Part shown: piece after piece, positions 1-9,123 of the stretch
Numbering within the stretch: position 1 is the first letter of the stretch
Layout: each line of letters starts with the position of its first letter
Assembly: GCA_903820085.1 (NCBI GenBank)
Contig: CAIJGA010000002.1
Coordinates: 62,001-126,000, forward strand
Source of the DNA: an uncultured Chlorobiaceae bacterium
GTDB lineage: Bacteria; Bacteroidota; Chlorobiia; Chlorobiales; Chlorobiaceae
Direction: 5' to 3'
DNA length: 64,000 nt
The notes under the pieces: generated by a model
Databases searched by the model: none
The model's input: the letters and a program-made list of their open reading frames with translations, nothing else
Told to the model about the DNA's origin: nothing
Program-made: the position numbers and the translations under genes

Positions 1-263
1 GCAGCCTTGCGCCATTCATCAAGAGATTTTCCTTCTCCAAGCCCAAGCAGTGCGATTCTCCGTGCAGAGCACTTTTTGCTCACACCATAGAGAACAACAA
101 CTTCGCCGGCTTCAGCCCTGAAATCTTTCAGTACCTGCAAATCAACCCCTAAAAGAGAAAGCGTACCGGCGGCCTCTTTTTCCAGCTCACCACTCCTGAA
201 CGGCAGTGCAAGAATCTCGCTCTCTACACTAGCAATATCACATTTTGTTACAGTTATTTTCAT
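1..263 (-). CDS. pepA: Leucyl aminopeptidase, N-terminal part (partial)
   Basis: Reading leftward from an ATG at 263, the frame stays open to the window edge (about 87 residues). It begins MKITVTKCDIAS and contains EILALPFRSGEL and VVLYGV, resembling the N-terminal macro-like domain of M17 leucyl aminopeptidases. That family is a cytosolic metal-dependent hexamer releasing N-terminal residues from peptides. The metal-binding C-terminal catalytic domain lies outside the window, so the call rests only on the less conserved N-terminal domain. It is transcribed in the same direction as the DHH phosphoesterase upstream, 35 bases away. Confidence 0.6.
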   Translation of the reverse strand, partial: MKITVTKCDIASVESEILALPFRSGELEKEAAGTLSLLGVDLQVLKDFRAEAGEVVVLYGVSKKCSARRIALLGLGEGKSLDEWRKA

Positions 264-298
264 GGTTTCAACAATCGATGTTAACGGTATTGCGGTGT

Positions 299-1357
299 TT
301 ACCCTTTATGATTTTTAAGGAAGAGCCGCAAATCTTCAAGCAATACTTGCTGAGCCTTGTCGGAAGAGAACTGAAAAAGACATCCGGCAGCATTCATATG
401 ACCGCCTCCACCATATTTTTTGGCAAACTGATTGACATAGATGTTGCCGCGTGACCTGAAACTTGCCTTGGTTCTGCCATCCTGCATCTCAACAATAAGT
501 ACAGCAATACGCACCGAAGGGACACTGAGAAGATAACGAATGATCAGATCGGTATCGAACAATTTACTGCCGGTCGCTTTAATCATCTCCTGCGAAATGA
601 ACAGCCACGAAATATCCCCCTCATCAAGAATGGTAATGGCACTAAGAGCGGCGCCAAGAAGTTTGAGTGCAGAGGTTGTCAGCGAGTTGTAGATCTTGTC
701 ATAAATATCCGAAGCATCAGCCCCTTTGCTCACAAGGTCACCGGCAAGCTGATAAACATAGGGCGTTGTTTTTGGAAATCTGAATGAACCGGTATCCGTC
801 ATGACAGCAACATAGAGCGCTTCGGCAATTTCAGGGGTAAAAAGCTCACGACCGAACCGCTCCTGAAGCGCATAAATCAAACCATAAACAAGTTCACCTG
901 TCGATGAAGCATAATTTTCACACACCATGACATCAGTAAAATCATTCGGTTCAAGATGATGATCGACGCAAACAATTTTCAGCGCACCAAGCTCTTTGGC
1001 AAAACTTACATGAGGCCACAGCGAACCGATCCTGTCAGGCAAATTGGCATCAAGCAGAATAACAACATCACAAAGAGAAAGTTCCTGTATAGCCTCCTCA
1101 CTTTTTTTATCAAAGAGGGTTATGGGGTATAACTTCTTTAAAAAAAGGTAATTCGGAGGGACTTCAGTTGGATTGACGATAGCAACTTCCTTGCCGAGCG
1201 CCTTGAGTACCCTTGCAAGGGCAACCTCGCTGCCAAGACCGTCACCATCAGAATTTTCATGAGTTGTTATAACAAAATACTGGCCAGCAAGCAGCTCATC
1301 GATGATCGGAGACCATTCCTCAGCACTAAGCGTCCGACCATACTGTGGTACTATCAT
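299..1357 (-). CDS. nrnA: DHH-family phosphoesterase, NrnA-like (nanoRNase / pAp phosphatase)
   Basis: The 352-residue protein has the full DHH/DHHA1 layout. Motif I is THENSDGDG (residues 32-40), motif II LLDANLPD (about 101-108), the DHH triad lies at 132-134, motif IV is MTDTGSFRF, and the C-terminal DHHA1 glycine motif GGGGHMNAAG is near residue 316. These residues bind two metal ions. Characterised relatives degrade 2-5 nt RNA and dephosphorylate 3'-phosphoadenosine 5'-phosphate. Length is normal for NrnA. The only nearby start is the ATG at 1357. It probably shares a transcript with pepA downstream. Substrate choice is assigned from family. Confidence 0.85.
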   Translation of the reverse strand: MIVPQYGRTLSAEEWSPIIDELLAGQYFVITTHENSDGDGLGSEVALARVLKALGKEVAIVNPTEVPPNYLFLKKLYPITLFDKKSEEAIQELSLCDVVILLDANLPDRIGSLWPHVSFAKELGALKIVCVDHHLEPNDFTDVMVCENYASSTGELVYGLIYALQERFGRELFTPEIAEALYVAVMTDTGSFRFPKTTPYVYQLAGDLVSKGADASDIYDKIYNSLTTSALKLLGAALSAITILDEGDISWLFISQEMIKATGSKLFDTDLIIRYLLSVPSVRIAVLIVEMQDGRTKASFRSRGNIYVNQFAKKYGGGGHMNAAGCLFQFSSDKAQQVLLEDLRLFLKNHKG

Positions 1358-1497
1358 TAGTTGGTTGTAACTTTAAAAAAAACTTCCAGACCCTGCTTTT
1401 CTCCCCATTGCTTTTCTATAATCCAGGAATGTGTTTAAAGATAAAAGATAAAAAGAGAAAACAGGGAAAATATTTTTTTTGTTCCCGTACCTCCACA

Positions 1498-4400
1498 TCA
1501 TTTTACCGTTTTGGGCAGAGTAATGACAACCGTGGTGCCACTTATCGGATCGCTTTTTATCCTGATATTTCCATTCATCTCCTTGATGATTCCGTAACTG
1601 ATTGAAAGGCCGAGGCCGGTCCCTTTTCCTGACTCCTTGGTTGTATAAAAAGGGTGCATAATGTACTCCATATCCTTTTCGCTGATGCCAACACCGTTAT
1701 CCTCCACGCTTACGACCACGGAGTCGTTCAACGCAAAGGAGCGTATGAGGATTTTCATTTCAAATGGCACGGCATTAAGCTGTTTCTTCTCTTCAAGAGC
1801 ATCCATGGAGTTCTTGACAAGATTGAACATCACCTGCTCAAACTTGTAGATATTGCCGGTCACCGAAAATCTCTCCTGTTCAGGTTTGAAGTCAAGAGTT
1901 ATTGAGCGGTGCTTGCACTGCTCGGAAATCATCATGAGAGCATTGCGAATGCTTTTGTTGATATTGACATCCGAAGAGATGTAGTTGTTGTCGGTACTTG
2001 AAAACGAACGGATGTTGTCGATAATGATCTGGACCCTGATGATGTTTTCAAATATTTTTTCAGATGTTGCATGGATCTCATTTTTGCAGCTCCAGTCGTT
2101 TTTGGAGGCCATCATCATCATTTTGTCAACCATCAGTCCGATATTGTTGATTGGCTGGAAAATTTCATGCGCAATACCGGATGCCATCTCACCAAGGCCG
2201 ATCAGTTTTTTTGCATGGAAGAGCTCGTTTTCGATGATCTTTCGCTGTGTAATATCCCGGATACTCATCATGAACGACGATGGTGCCCCATTATAGTCCT
2301 GAATCAACGCGACGCTTATTTCTGCAGAATAGACCGAATTGTTTTTCTTTTTCAGGAGGATCTCCCTGTTTTGGACAAGCCCTTCGCGAAGCGTTATGTC
2401 AAAGATCTCTTCAATAACCTTCAAATTACCCGCGTAAACCATGGTTGAGAAAGGCTGTCCGATAAGGTCGGATTTTTTGCTTGCGCCAAATATCTCAAGA
2501 CCGATATCCGAAATGCTGCTTATGATGCCACTAAGAAGAGTTGTTATGATGCTGTCGGGAGAGGCCGATATCAGGGTCTGGTATTGTTTGTCCAACTGCC
2601 GTCTCGCTTTTTCAGCTTCATTGTATTCGTTCTGCTTGACAACAAAAACAGCCAGCGACTCTATCGTCTTGTTCTCCTCATAAATGGGATATGCTGAAAT
2701 TTGGTAGATATACTCTGCCCCCATATCCTCTCCACCCCGCCTCTCCTGAAATTTGTCCTTGAAATGAACCGGTTCTCCTGTACTGAAGACATGTTCAAAC
2801 TTTTTCTTTCGCTCTTCGCAGAGCTCTTCAGGAAACAGTTTATGAAAATCGTGACCTTTCATGCTCTGTGCTTTTATGGCATAGAGATCCCTGAAATCAT
2901 TATTTTCATCGATTATCTTGCCGTCTATCGTTATGGAGCAGAGCGGCTCCATTCCGGAATTCAGAAGGCTGGTCAGGTTATGGCTGTTGATGAGAGCGGT
3001 GTTCTCGTCGCCGCGGTCTTCGGTGATATCGGTGCTGATGCCCATATACCTCCTTACAACACCGTCATCGCTTTTCACCGGCAATCCCTGGCTCCTTAAC
3101 TTCCGGACAGCACCTTCATCATCAAGGAGATGATAGACCACGTTAAATGCCTTGCCCTCAGCAATGGCGTTTCGCATCGCCTGCATGGTAATCTCCCGGT
3201 CTTCGGATGCAATTGAATTCAGCCAACCCTCATATGAAGGATTCTGCGCATACCATCGGCGACCGCAACCCCCCCATTCTTCATCATTCCATATCATCTC
3301 CCCGCTCACCAGCGTCCACTCCCAGTTACAGCTATTCACTATCTTTACAGGTTTCAGCACCAGGACAAAATAGCCTTTTAGCTGGCTGTAGGCGGTAATA
3401 TCAAACCGGCGGTTGAGTGTTTTAAAGTGGAATTCAAATTGTTCGGTAACACCGGTATCGGCAACACGTCCCAATCGCTGGAAAAACAAAAGGTCCGCTT
3501 CATCGATATCGGGTATTCCTCTAAAAAACGTTTCCCCCTCAAGCTTTCGTTTTCCGAATAATTTTTCAAAGTTCAGGTTAACTACCTCATAAACAAAATC
3601 TGCCGGACGATCACCGTCATAGATCAGACGGCAGTAGGCAAACCCATTCAGCATATTGTTGAAAAGATTTCGATAATGTATCCGGTGGTCAAGCCGTTCA
3701 TTCTCGGACAGATTGAGCGAAGTAACATCGGTATTGGAAATCAGCAGCTTTGTGATTTTCCCCTCTTTATTCGGGATAGGAAAGATCGTATGGCGGTATC
3801 TGCGCTCTCTCCGTTCCTCTTCAAAAGCAAGCCGCTCACCGGTACCGAGTACCTCAGTCAGCTTTGTTTTCCATTCCGCTGCATGCTCACCGGAAAGGTG
3901 ACTGTAGACGGTTGTACCGGGAATAGTTCCCTGTTTTATATTGAATAATTTCAGGAATTTCTGGTTGGCGACCAGAATGGTACCTTCCTGGTCAACTAGA
4001 GAGACGGGTTCCGCAAAAGCATCGAACTGAGCATCAATCGATTTTTCATCCATGTGAGGATCAAGTACGGTCAGCAGTATCTCCTTTACTGAAGCGGATT
4101 CTGCAGTATGAAGCATTCGAAGCCTGAACGCTGTAAGCGACTCATATTTCTTTCGGTCGGTGACGTCATGAACAATGGAATAGAGAAGCCCCTCTCCGGC
4201 AATAGTGATCATGTTGCTGAAGACATCCACATCACGAATTGACCCGTCAGCCCGCCGATGACGGAATGAAAAGTGATTCTGTCTTAAAATCTGGCATTTT
4301 TCCATCTCTTTTATGACATCTTCAGGAGAGAGGGTATTGATCTCCTGAATACGCATCCGCCGGAGCTCTTCAATCGACCATCCATAATAGTCCGCTGCGG

Positions 4401-5478
4401 CCAGGTTGGCGTCAATAATATTGCCTGTACTGGGATGTATAACCAGCATGATTGCCGAGTGACCTTCAAACAGTCTTCTGAATCGCTCTTCACTTTGCCG
4501 CAGAGCCTCTTCAGCTTGCAGGCGTTCCGTGACATCGTGAATGATGACATAAAGAAACTCTTTTCCTGCAACATCGATAAAATTGCTGAATATCTCAACA
4601 TTGCGTACAGAGCCGTCTGCTCTGCGGTGTTCAAATAAAAAACGGTTCTGCTTTGCAGTACGGCATTTTTCCAGGTTGCTTTTCACCTCATCAGGAGTGA
4701 CACTGGTGATCTGCTGTATACGCATCCGTCGCAACTCTTCAATTGACCAGCCGTAAAACTCTGCGGCTGCATGGTTAGCGTTCGTGATGTCGCCGGTATC
4801 AGGGTCAAGAAGAATCATGACCGCTGAGTGGTTTTCGAAGAGGCATCTGAATCGCTCTTCGCTTTGCATCAAAATATCTTCATTCAGTTTGCGCTCAGTG
4901 ATTTCATCAAAGATTGCAACGCTTTCACCTTTCTGCGGGTTGTAGACTGAAATGTCAAACCATTTGTTCAATGCTTTCAGGTAAATCTCGAATTGATCAG
5001 GAATCCCTGTTTCAACCACCCTTCTGTGCTTATCGATAAACTCCGGATTTGATTCGGTAACGCCTAACAAAACCTCGGTCATTCTGAGACCTGTCACATT
5101 TTTCAGTCCGGTCAGCCTCTCATAACTTTCGTTGACCTCCAGATGAACAAAATCAACAGCCCCCCCCTCTTCAATGATCATCCGGCAGTGAGCATAACCA
5201 CTCCGCATGAATGAAATAGGGTTTATTTGAGCAGTTGTGTTGGCAGTTGATGCTTCCCGATATTCCGTCATTGCGCTAATGTCTCTGTTGTTATTGGTAT
5301 TCCAAGCCCATCGTTGACCATAAAACAGTAACGGTGCCACGATCTGACCAGGTGTGTGCATGGGTTTCTGGACATGCAAATCCCAAAAGGAGATAGTTGA
5401 TATAGGCCTCTTCTTCTTATAATGCAGATTATTTTTCTTATCGGCTATCAGGATATTTGGAAAAAATAATTTCAACAT
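1498..5478 (-). CDS. Multi-PAS sensor histidine kinase
   Basis: A 1326-residue orphan sensor kinase. I count about eight PAS-like segments before the kinase core; segments two and three are recent duplicates sharing YGWSIEELRRMRIQ and HRRADGS. The DHp helix carries the H-box GIAHEIFQP (His about 1102), and the ATPase domain shows the N-box LVKNSMDALEE, G1 VEDNGVGI and G2 GKGTGLGLS. No receiver domain and no transmembrane segment is evident, so it is probably a cytoplasmic sensor of small ligands, redox or light. Neither the ATG at 5478 nor an in-frame ATG at 5271 has a clear ribosome site. The first 69 residues look less PAS-like, so the later start is possible. No response regulator with a receiver is adjacent; the two small HTH genes upstream may be functional partners. 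Confidence 0.85.
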   Translation of the reverse strand: MLKLFFPNILIADKKNNLHYKKKRPISTISFWDLHVQKPMHTPGQIVAPLLFYGQRWAWNTNNNRDISAMTEYREASTANTTAQINPISFMRSGYAHCRMIIEEGGAVDFVHLEVNESYERLTGLKNVTGLRMTEVLLGVTESNPEFIDKHRRVVETGIPDQFEIYLKALNKWFDISVYNPQKGESVAIFDEITERKLNEDILMQSEERFRCLFENHSAVMILLDPDTGDITNANHAAAEFYGWSIEELRRMRIQQITSVTPDEVKSNLEKCRTAKQNRFLFEHRRADGSVRNVEIFSNFIDVAGKEFLYVIIHDVTERLQAEEALRQSEERFRRLFEGHSAIMLVIHPSTGNIIDANLAAADYYGWSIEELRRMRIQEINTLSPEDVIKEMEKCQILRQNHFSFRHRRADGSIRDVDVFSNMITIAGEGLLYSIVHDVTDRKKYESLTAFRLRMLHTAESASVKEILLTVLDPHMDEKSIDAQFDAFAEPVSLVDQEGTILVANQKFLKLFNIKQGTIPGTTVYSHLSGEHAAEWKTKLTEVLGTGERLAFEEERRERRYRHTIFPIPNKEGKITKLLISNTDVTSLNLSENERLDHRIHYRNLFNNMLNGFAYCRLIYDGDRPADFVYEVVNLNFEKLFGKRKLEGETFFRGIPDIDEADLLFFQRLGRVADTGVTEQFEFHFKTLNRRFDITAYSQLKGYFVLVLKPVKIVNSCNWEWTLVSGEMIWNDEEWGGCGRRWYAQNPSYEGWLNSIASEDREITMQAMRNAIAEGKAFNVVYHLLDDEGAVRKLRSQGLPVKSDDGVVRRYMGISTDITEDRGDENTALINSHNLTSLLNSGMEPLCSITIDGKIIDENNDFRDLYAIKAQSMKGHDFHKLFPEELCEERKKKFEHVFSTGEPVHFKDKFQERRGGEDMGAEYIYQISAYPIYEENKTIESLAVFVVKQNEYNEAEKARRQLDKQYQTLISASPDSIITTLLSGIISSISDIGLEIFGASKKSDLIGQPFSTMVYAGNLKVIEEIFDITLREGLVQNREILLKKKNNSVYSAEISVALIQDYNGAPSSFMMSIRDITQRKIIENELFHAKKLIGLGEMASGIAHEIFQPINNIGLMVDKMMMMASKNDWSCKNEIHATSEKIFENIIRVQIIIDNIRSFSSTDNNYISSDVNINKSIRNALMMISEQCKHRSITLDFKPEQERFSVTGNIYKFEQVMFNLVKNSMDALEEKKQLNAVPFEMKILIRSFALNDSVVVSVEDNGVGISEKDMEYIMHPFYTTKESGKGTGLGLSISYGIIKEMNGNIRIKSDPISGTTVVITLPKTVK

Positions 5479-5769
5479 GGCGACGCACGTAAAACATTAT
5501 TATTTAAGTATTTTGCTGTAATATTTTGACGGATTACATCCACTCGTCCTGCGATGAAAAGAAGCAATAGCTTCAAATATTTAGAACTGAACAGATCGAT
5601 CAATAACTCAGAAGGTATCCTGATTTCATCATTCTTGCACGTCTAAAACAGGGGAAGCTTGGCTGTCCGAGTACACTGCCACCGCCCTGTCAAGGCGGCC
5701 TCAGCAACGGAGTTGCTTGTTTTGAATGCGGTGAGTAAAATAGGTGGTTGGCCAGAGAACCGTTTGCTC
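5479..5769. other. Intergenic gap between sensor kinase and HTH gene
   Basis: I see no convincing gene here. There is a short GC-rich hairpin around 5684-5702 (CCGCC/GGCGG) and a second small one near 5705-5717 (gcaac/gttgc), neither followed by a T-run. The stretch 5480-5640 is AT-rich and should hold the promoter of the leftward kinase gene. Confidence 0.4.
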
Positions 5770-6237
5770 TCAGCCTATGAAGTGGTTGGTGAGGTAGATT
5801 TTGATTGAGTCGTTTTTTCCAATGCCCAGTTTTTTGTGGATCTTGTAACGAATGCTTTCCATACCACGGCTCGAGATCTCTGAAGTCCGGGCTATCTCTT
5901 GGTTATCATAATCGTGCTTGATGAGAAGGCATATCCTCAGCTCGCGATTGTTGAGGTTGGGATGTTTCTTTTCGAGTCTGAAGATAAAGAGGGCTTCAAT
6001 CTCGGAGAGCCTGATATTCAGGCGGTTTGCTGTTGCTTCGGTTTCGATCAGACGTAAACACATGCCCATCAGCACTCTTTTTTGACTTGAATCAATTTCA
6101 AGCGTATGAAGCTGATCCAGAAGATTGTGCAATATCGGAGCATTGTCAGCGTTTATCAGTGCAATTCTGTTCAATTCACTCTCGTTTTCGGTTATTATTG
6201 CTTTGAGCTCAGCAATCTCTTTTTGCAGCTCAAGCAC
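5770..6237 (-). CDS. Small coiled-coil / LuxR-type HTH regulator (copy 1)
   Basis: 155 residues from a GTG at 6237. The N-terminal half is a predicted coiled coil (ELQKEIAELKAIITENESEL). The C-terminal half is a LuxR-like HTH: KHPNLNNRELRICLLIK followed by NQEIARTSEISSRGMESIRYKIHKKLG, with the usual EIA turn and KKLG end. This HTH resembles the one ending many Bacteroidetes/Chlorobi TPR regulators. It lacks a receiver domain. Translation start is uncertain: only AAGG abuts the GTG, whereas an AGGAG lies about 5 bases before an in-frame ATT codon nine codons upstream. The paralog at 6443-6916 has a length that fits the GTG. Target genes are unknown. Confidence 0.7.
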   Translation of the reverse strand: MLELQKEIAELKAIITENESELNRIALINADNAPILHNLLDQLHTLEIDSSQKRVLMGMCLRLIETEATANRLNIRLSEIEALFIFRLEKKHPNLNNRELRICLLIKHDYDNQEIARTSEISSRGMESIRYKIHKKLGIGKNDSIKIYLTNHFIG

Positions 6238-6442
6238 CCTTGTGCTGGTTTCAATTGCGGTTGTAATGATCTCTCCTGGATATCGTTAGGGCAAAGTATC
6301 GTATCATTTCAGTATAACAACAACAAGGCCATTACCCAAAAGGACTGGGCTGCATGGAGGGCTAATGTCGCTTTCCGGTCGCCAGACCTGAAGCTTCAGG
6401 AGCAAAAGCACATATTAAAGTTTTATATATGATCGCGCTCAA

Positions 6443-6916
6443 TCAGGAGGGGGCAAGATTGATGAGGTAGTTCTTGATTGAACCGCTTCTTCCAAGCCCG
6501 AGCTTGTGATGCATTCTGTAACGGACGCTTTCCATGCCTCTGGTTGTTATGCTGGCGGTTCGTGCAATCTCTTCGTTGTCATAATCAAGCTTGATAAACA
6601 GGCATATCCTGAGCTCACGATTGTCGAGGTTTGGATGTTTTTTTTCAAGTACGGAGATAAACCGAGCATCCGTTTCAGTGAGTTCGGTGTTGAGTCTCTT
6701 TGCCATAGCCGCAGTTTCAAGAAGGAGCAGACAAATATCGGCCATCGCTCTTTTTTGCCCATGATCGATATCAAGAGACTGAATCCGGTCAAGAAGAGCT
6801 TGCAGGCACTGCACATTGGCAGCATCCATCGTTTCATACCTGCTCAGCTCCCCTTCATTTGCGGCGATCGTTGCCTGAAGATTGGCTCTTATTTTTTGCT
6901 GTTCCTGGGTTAACAT
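6443..6916 (-). CDS. Small coiled-coil / LuxR-type HTH regulator (copy 2)
   Basis: 157 residues if it starts at the ATG at 6916, preceded by AAAGAAGAG; a longer reading from 6997 is possible but its extra residues have no counterpart in copy 1. It is a clear paralog of the gene at 5770-6237: both have an N-terminal coiled coil, the phrase KKHPNLxNRELRICL and the HTH EIARTxxIxxRGMESxRYxxHxKLGxGxxxSIKxYL. The C-terminal half is much better conserved than the N-terminal half, as expected if DNA binding is constrained while the helical input part diverges. The tandem arrangement suggests local duplication. Function beyond DNA binding is inferred. Confidence 0.7.
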   Translation of the reverse strand: MLTQEQQKIRANLQATIAANEGELSRYETMDAANVQCLQALLDRIQSLDIDHGQKRAMADICLLLLETAAMAKRLNTELTETDARFISVLEKKHPNLDNRELRICLFIKLDYDNEEIARTASITTRGMESVRYRMHHKLGLGRSGSIKNYLINLAPS

Positions 6917-7053
6917 GCAGCTCTCTTCTTTATGGATTCTGCCCCTCTTCCGACGGCCTGATACTGATTGATGCCCGAAGCGACACGTCATCATCAAGCC
7001 ATGCCATATCGCGCGTGATTATCAATGCTGCTGTAGATCGAGATGCGCTCAGT

Positions 7054-7866
7054 TTATAGTCCCGGCCAATCTTCCGGTTTCGGTACCAATACCTCTCCTG
7101 TTGATAAATCAGAAGGGATTTTCGGAAAAAAAGTAATTCCGGTTACTTTTTTTATATCTGCTATCGGAACAGCATATTTTGGCAAATCACTTCCCATCAC
7201 AGCTGCATTCGGTATCAGAAACCCTATAGACTTGCTGTTTTTTCTGTCCATGATTACTTTCCAGATCGAACTTGGTACACCAACACTGTCCTTGCCAATT
7301 TTTGTGTAATACTTGCCATAGGTCGTACCGGTGATGACATACAGATCTTTTCCTCCTTTAACCCATTTCCGCACCAGTGTCTCAAGTTTTAGCCATATGC
7401 CGCGATTATTCTCTCTGTTTTGCGGAACGATATTGCTCAACAAAAAAGATTCAGACATAATTTTCCTGGTTTGCGTGTTATCATCAGCCGGATTCAGATG
7501 TCCCCGGTCATAATTTTCACCCGAATAGTCGATCAAATTTGCCCTTACAGAATCCGGTATCTCCGGGTCTGGCCGAAAATCGTCATGGCGTTTTGCTGAA
7601 CCGGTGATTGCTTTCATGGTGACATGTTCACAAACGTATTCGGCTGTTTTTGTCCGGTAAAGGTAATGTGCCGCGTAATTGGATCTGATGAGGTACTGGT
7701 CACGGTTGGTTATTGAACTCACAGGAGCACCATAGCATACAACTGTTGATGCCTGATCATCAATAGGGTTCGCGTAACCACTCAAAGGAGTTAACACCAT
7801 GAAGGGAATAACGAGGCATACGAACCATGCTGCTATCCCCGGTTTTCTCCCAAACTTTTTCATCAT
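7054..7866 (-). CDS. Secreted DNA/RNA non-specific endonuclease (NUC/Serratia-nuclease family)
   Basis: The core carries the active-site signature YDRGHLNPADDN (DRGH with the catalytic His), followed by SEXXLLSNIVPQ-like SFLLSNIVPQNRENNRG, whose Asn ligates Mg2+. These are diagnostic of the beta-beta-alpha-metal nuclease family. I place the start at the ATG pair at 7866/7863, preceded by AGAAG; this gives a signal peptide (MKKFGRKPG, a hydrophobic run near AAWFVCLVIPFMVL, then GYANP as cleavage region). A longer reading to 8058 adds a non-signal-like N-terminus and is less likely. Expected to act in the periplasm or outside the cell in nucleic-acid scavenging or turnover. No immunity gene is recognisable next to it. 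Confidence 0.85.
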   Translation of the reverse strand: MMKKFGRKPGIAAWFVCLVIPFMVLTPLSGYANPIDDQASTVVCYGAPVSSITNRDQYLIRSNYAAHYLYRTKTAEYVCEHVTMKAITGSAKRHDDFRPDPEIPDSVRANLIDYSGENYDRGHLNPADDNTQTRKIMSESFLLSNIVPQNRENNRGIWLKLETLVRKWVKGGKDLYVITGTTYGKYYTKIGKDSVGVPSSIWKVIMDRKNSKSIGFLIPNAAVMGSDLPKYAVPIADIKKVTGITFFPKIPSDLSTGEVLVPKPEDWPGL

Positions 7867-8515
7867 GTACTTCTGTTGAACGACAGAACCGTGCCCCTCC
7901 ATTCCGGGTAGTTCGTTTTCAAATTTACCGGGAAGAGGACCCAACGGCATATCATCTGGCGCACCAAGGTTCTTGGCTGGTTTAAAAACACGTCTATAAA
8001 GTAAAAAATATATAATTCGCATACAAAATAAAAGTATCCTCAACACTGATATTGACACTCCCCGTCTGCACCAAAAGCCCGGATTTCTGACCCAAGCATG
8101 CGCATGACGCGCAGACGCTCTTCCGGATTGCCGGTGGCAGGTCCGTAGCGCTTCTGCAAAAGCCGAAGACTGTCATCTGCTTATGATGATTTACTTTCTT
8201 GGCCGGATCTTGTGTTTCAGGCTCCCGGTTCCCCGTTCCCCGTGTTCCCCTGAGTGCGATTTCGAGGGCCGAGGTTCTTATATTTCAGAATGTTGTTGTT
8301 TCAAAAATGAGGAAGTACATCGGGCCAGGCGGTGACGGTGTCTCGGTTTCGATCGTATGCAATAATCGTTCGATATGGAGACGCTCGCGACCTGTTTTAG
8401 CTTGTCGGTCGATTCAGTTTTGGAGGAAGAGGGGAAAAAGCAGGTAAAGCAATCACCGGCAATGTTCGTCTGGCTTGTGAATGGGGTCGAAAAATGCGCG
8501 GTCAAATTCCCGCCG
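7867..8515. other. Gap with probable decayed gene fragments
   Basis: No intact gene is supported. On the minus strand about 8180-8050, a short open stretch reads LLQKRYGPATGNPEERLRVM followed by RMLGSEIRAFGADGECQ and a stop. It looks like the natural C-terminus of a protein whose upstream part is gone (an in-frame TAA lies immediately before). At 8218-8255 there is a low-complexity run made of variants of GTTCCCC. A second minus-strand stretch near 8400-8310 (SPYRTIIAYDRNRDTVTAW) is also open but has no start. I cannot name the parent genes. Confidence 0.3.
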
Positions 8516-8764
8516 CTAGTTTACAGAGATATGATCCTTCTCTTTTGTCGCATCCTCAATTACCGGCAGCCCGAAAAACACCTCAACATCATCAACGATT
8601 TTCGGTGCAACCACTTTATTCTTGAAATCAGCCCGAATCCTTATCATGAAATCCGGATGAACCGTTATCGAAACGGGGTTTTTGACGTTACGGAATCCAT
8701 AAAAAATAGCAGCGATAACCTCTTCACGAAAAAAATCGCTGCCTACCTCATACTTCTTTTCCAT
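8516..8764 (-). CDS. Small hypothetical protein, 82 aa
   Basis: An ATG at 8764 is preceded by a good ribosome site (AGAGGAATAAAT). The product is mixed alpha/beta without signal peptide or membrane segment: MEKKYEVGSDFFREEVIAAI, then FYGFRNVKNPVSITVHPDF, ending in a charged tail. The phrase FGLPVIEDATK resembles a beta-strand plus turn seen in many small domains but I do not recognise a family. It lies 31 bases downstream of another small minus-strand gene (8796-8945), so the two are probably co-transcribed. Possibilities include a small toxin-antitoxin-like or phage-derived pair, without direct evidence. Confidence 0.5.
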   Translation of the reverse strand: MEKKYEVGSDFFREEVIAAIFYGFRNVKNPVSITVHPDFMIRIRADFKNKVVAPKIVDDVEVFFGLPVIEDATKEKDHISVN

Positions 8765-8795
8765 ATTTATTCCTCTTTTAGTTTCATAAATATAG

Positions 8796-8945
8796 CTAAT
8801 TTACAACCAAAACAGCCTCACTTTGTCCGCAGCCAACGGCTGCAACACCCTTTGGTTCCGGCCCGTCCAAAACGGCCAGAACAACGCGGCGGATCGTGTT
8901 GTATCCTTCATCCTGAACAAGCACAGGCACATCATAAATATTCAT
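8796..8945 (-). CDS. Small hypothetical protein, 49 aa
   Basis: A 49-codon frame from ATG at 8945 to TAG at 8796-8798. AAGG stands 3-5 bases before the ATG. The peptide begins MNIYDVPVLVQDEGYNTI, continues RRVVLAVLDGPEPKG and ends VGCGQSEAVLVVN; its composition is protein-like (alternating hydrophobic strands) rather than random. It is followed after 31 bases by the 82-residue gene with its own strong ribosome site, suggesting a two-gene operon. No family recognised. Low but real support. Confidence 0.4.
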   Translation of the reverse strand: MNIYDVPVLVQDEGYNTIRRVVLAVLDGPEPKGVAAVGCGQSEAVLVVN

Positions 8946-9123
8946 CGCCCTTAAAATGCGTGAAAAGTTATTTTGTATACATAAGTAATAAGATCAAGTA
9001 CATTCCCGTATCAAGGACAAGCAAAAGATTCAGTGAAAACCTGTATTTTGCCAGCAACCCGTTACTGACAGCGGTTGGACTTTTCGCCAATAACCGTTTT
9101 CTATCATAATACCACCCCTTTCG

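Noticed and set aside
8375-9109. 244-residue plus-strand frame
   Set aside because: Low-complexity composition, opposite two small minus-strand genes with good ribosome sites, and no domain pattern.
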